Positions 5,549 to 7,320 of a DNA stretch of 7,320 bases are shown here, one piece after another (positions within the stretch are counted from its first letter, which is position 1; each line of letters starts with the position of its first letter). This DNA comes from Methanomassiliicoccales archaeon (lineage in GTDB: Archaea > Thermoplasmatota > Thermoplasmata > SG8-5): the NCBI GenBank assembly GCA_030636255.1, contig DAOVXH010000088.1, forward strand, positions 1 to 7,320, read 5' to 3'. The notes below the pieces were generated by a model that searched no databases, was not told the DNA's origin, and saw nothing but the letters and a program-made list of their open reading frames with translations. The translations under genes were made by a program, and so were the position numbers.

Positions 5549-6895
5549 ATGGTGGAAGAATTAGATCTTAAACAAGAGCTTACGCTGTTATTGGAGAAGG
5601 AAATTGGATTTAGTGGCAAGTTCATTCTTGAGAAGCAATGCAAGGTACTGGACATAGACCCGGACCATATTTGCTGCGATGACCTTGAACCTCTGGCCGA
5701 GAAGGTTACCTGGGCCATAAAGAGCTATACCGGAGAGAAACGGGCTGAACAGATACACAAGGATATTTTGGAATATAGAAAAGCACTGGATGTTGTGGAC
5801 AATGCAGTTGCCAGAAAAGAGGAACCAGCCAATATAATAGAGGCCCAGTTGATGATAGCCAATAAGAAGCTGGCAGTTGGTATGGCGGATGAGGCCATTG
5901 CTGAACTGAACATCGCCCGTGGGTATCTGAATGATCTTAGCAAGTGGGACGCCCAGATATTCGAGGTTAAAATATTGCGACTCTCTGCCAGGGCACTTAG
6001 CCGTTCAGTTGAAAAGCTGGATGATGCCAGGGAGAAGTATAATATTGCCATCAGAAAGGGAATAGGTACAAATCAGCATTATGATGTTGCACTTTCCTGG
6101 ACTGGCCTGGGCTCTATCTCATGGAGGCTGGGAATGCACAATGATGCCCTGGATAAATACAACAAGGCCCTCAAGGCACTGGGTCCATTTGCTGCACAAT
6201 CCAAAAATGAGAAGATAAAGAAAAAGGCCGCAAAGGCTCTGATGAAGTCTGGTCTGGGAAATGTTTACCTTGACCTGCTGAACTATGATGCTTCCATCAA
6301 AAATAATGAGGAGGCTATAAACCTTTTCAAGGCACTTGACAATAGTGCCGAGGTTGGCCGTGTTAACAATAATCTGGCCAGAGTCTATGAGGAAATGGAA
6401 AACTATCCTATGGCCATTGATAGATACGAAAGAGCAATTAAACACACCAGGGATTCCGGAGAACTCAGAATGGAAGGCTGGGCTCTAACAAATCTTGCCA
6501 GCACTCTTATTGAATTTGGAAAGGTCTCAGAGGCCAGGGAACATCTGGTCAGAGCAGAGAAGGTTCTCAGAGATTTTAAGGACCCAATTGCACATTCAAA
6601 GTTAAACTGCATGTGGGGCAAGTATCATCGTGAAAAAGCAGAGTGGAGAAATGGCATTGAAAGATTCAAAAAAAGCATAGAGTTCATTAAAACAGCAAGG
6701 TCGCCAGATTACCTGGCCCTGGCCCAGGAAGAATTCGGAATTCTCTACATCAAGAAAGAAGATGCCGAAAAAGCCATTCCACTGCTTGATGAAGCACTTG
6801 CCTGGTATCTGGAAAAGGGAGAGACAAATCGGGTTGACAAAATAACTTCCCAGTTAGAGGAATTGAATAGGCCTGCCGAGTCATTTATTCTCTAG
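5549..6895 (+). CDS. Tetratricopeptide (TPR) repeat protein with distinct helical N-terminal module
   Basis: Encodes 448 residues, soluble, with no signal peptide or membrane segment. Residues from about 95 to 425 are a helical solenoid of seven to eight TPR units, each about 34-40 residues. The clearest are about 180-211 (SWTGLGSISWRLGMHNDALD), 230-263, 270-301 (NNLARVYEEMENYPMAIDRY), 310-341 and 390-421, with the usual small residue at position 8, aromatic at 11 and Ala at 20. The unit ending near 215 is followed by a charged, lysine-rich linker (about 217-229). Residues 1-75 are not TPR: a compact helical module with a leucine-rich helix, G20-F-S-G-K-F, Q30-C-K, an LDIDPDHI loop and a second helix. 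I have the impression of similar modules on other archaeal proteins but cannot confirm it here. Cysteines 31, 42 and 43 cluster in it. TPR arrays bind protein partners; the partner and process are unknown. The gene has its own promoter region and ends in a stop shared with the convergent mntP. Confidence 0.9.
   Translation: MVEELDLKQELTLLLEKEIGFSGKFILEKQCKVLDIDPDHICCDDLEPLAEKVTWAIKSYTGEKRAEQIHKDILEYRKALDVVDNAVARKEEPANIIEAQLMIANKKLAVGMADEAIAELNIARGYLNDLSKWDAQIFEVKILRLSARALSRSVEKLDDAREKYNIAIRKGIGTNQHYDVALSWTGLGSISWRLGMHNDALDKYNKALKALGPFAAQSKNEKIKKKAAKALMKSGLGNVYLDLLNYDASIKNNEEAINLFKALDNSAEVGRVNNNLARVYEEMENYPMAIDRYERAIKHTRDSGELRMEGWALTNLASTLIEFGKVSEAREHLVRAEKVLRDFKDPIAHSKLNCMWGKYHREKAEWRNGIERFKKSIEFIKTARSPDYLALAQEEFGILYIKKEDAEKAIPLLDEALAWYLEKGETNRVDKITSQLEELNRPAESFIL
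6892..6895. other. CTAG palindrome giving the stop codons of two convergent genes
   Basis: The plus strand reads TAG at 6893-6895 (end of the TPR gene), and the minus strand reads TAG at 6894-6892 (end of mntP). The two coding regions overlap by exactly these four bases, so there is no intergenic DNA, and each transcript must end inside the opposite gene. Confidence 0.93.
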
Positions 6896-7320
6896 GCCAG
6901 AATGGTGTGTTCCAGAAGAATCTTAATTCCAAGACCTATGAGAATTAGGCCGCCGATTATTTCCATACGATTTCCAAAATACTGGCCAAGGCGTTTTCCC
7001 AGGGTTGAGCCCATTATTGCGAACACAAAGGACATTATACCAATCAGCAGCACCGGAATGAATATGGGAGTCTGAAGAAATGCATAGGTTATTCCAATGG
7101 CCAGTGAATCAATGCTTGTTGCTATTGATAGAATTACCAGGACCCTGATTTTACGGATATTGAAGGTCTCACACTGGGACTTCTGTTCCATGCCCTCTTT
7201 AATCATCTTGCCGCCGATGATGGCCAATAATCCAAAGGCAATCCAGTGGTCTATGGATTCTATTTGACCGGCAAAGCCAGTCCCACCTAGCCACCCAAGG
7301 AAAGCCATGCCTCCCTGGAA
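6892..7320 (-). CDS. mntP: MntP-type manganese efflux pump, C-terminal part (5' end outside window)
   Basis: The last 142 residues are present and the frame stays open to the window edge (FQGG precedes the ATG at 7308, which is therefore probably internal). About 45-50 N-terminal residues should be missing, since the family is about 180-190 long. MntP proteins are six-helix inner-membrane exporters of Mn(II) built from two homologous halves. Visible in order: the end of helix 2 with GGMAFLGWLG, helix 3 with HWIAFGLLAIIGGKMIKEG (25-43), a charged cytoplasmic loop (about 44-58), helix 4 with the second-half motif ATSIDSLAIG carrying a membrane aspartate (D71), helix 5 (about 85-107) and helix 6 MEIIGGLILIGLGIKIL (119-135). 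These match MntP well. The regulatory region, where bacteria often have a manganese riboswitch, lies beyond the window. The gene is convergent with the TPR gene and shares its stop palindrome. Confidence 0.9.
   Translation of the reverse strand, partial: FQGGMAFLGWLGGTGFAGQIESIDHWIAFGLLAIIGGKMIKEGMEQKSQCETFNIRKIRVLVILSIATSIDSLAIGITYAFLQTPIFIPVLLIGIMSFVFAIMGSTLGKRLGQYFGNRMEIIGGLILIGLGIKILLEHTILA

Noticed and set aside
7306..7308. ATG at 7308 as the true start of mntP
   Set aside because: The frame continues upstream to the window edge as FQGG, matching the second helix of MntP, and the first-half motif of the family is missing, so the real start lies outside.

Overview
This 7.3 kb window looks like a stretch of an archaeal, probably euryarchaeotal, chromosome. 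The evidence is a herA-mre11-rad50 gene cluster, a Rad50 with a CPTC zinc hook, TATA-like boxes and GGAGGT/GGTG ribosome binding sites, AGG/AGA-rich arginine codons and short intergenic gaps. Base composition is moderate and coding is dense. A Thermoplasmatota-like or related heterotrophic euryarchaeon is my best guess, held at low confidence: no rRNA or other marker gene is present, and an acyl-CoA dehydrogenase is found in several archaeal lineages.

Layout. Positions 1-4220 (+) form one tightly packed unit: the 3' part of herA (cut by the window start), then mre11 after a 4-nt gap, then rad50 (ATGA overlap), then a small Nudix hydrolase gene (second ATGA overlap). HerA (hexameric DNA translocase), Mre11 (nuclease) and Rad50 (ABC ATPase with coiled-coil arms) are the known archaeal double-strand-break resection machinery. 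The usual fourth partner, the nuclease NurA, is not in the window; directly after rad50 there is instead a Nudix protein resembling the Ap4A-hydrolase/diphosphohydrolase type. After a 54-nt gap comes an intact acyl-CoA dehydrogenase (4275-5417, +), then the only sizeable non-coding stretch (5418-5548, 131 nt, AT-rich). That stretch holds T-rich terminator-like tracts, two TATA-like boxes and a 9-bp inverted repeat. Next is a 448-residue TPR-repeat protein with a distinct helical N-terminal module (5549-6895, +). The window closes with the 3' part of a convergent minus-strand gene for an MntP-type manganese efflux pump (6892-7320). The last two genes share a palindromic CTAG that supplies both stop codons.

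Working together: the first four genes are best read as one DNA-repair operon, with the Nudix enzyme as a possible nucleotide-pool or alarmone partner (inference). The dehydrogenase, TPR protein and MntP look like independent units with no evident functional link. I see no RNA genes, CRISPR, transposons or phage genes. The most unusual features are the Nudix gene locked to rad50, the short Rad50 arms, the conserved-looking N-terminal module on the TPR protein, the shared stop palindrome, and a strong word bias (GATC nearly absent, CCWGG abundant). None of these amounts to a clearly new system.
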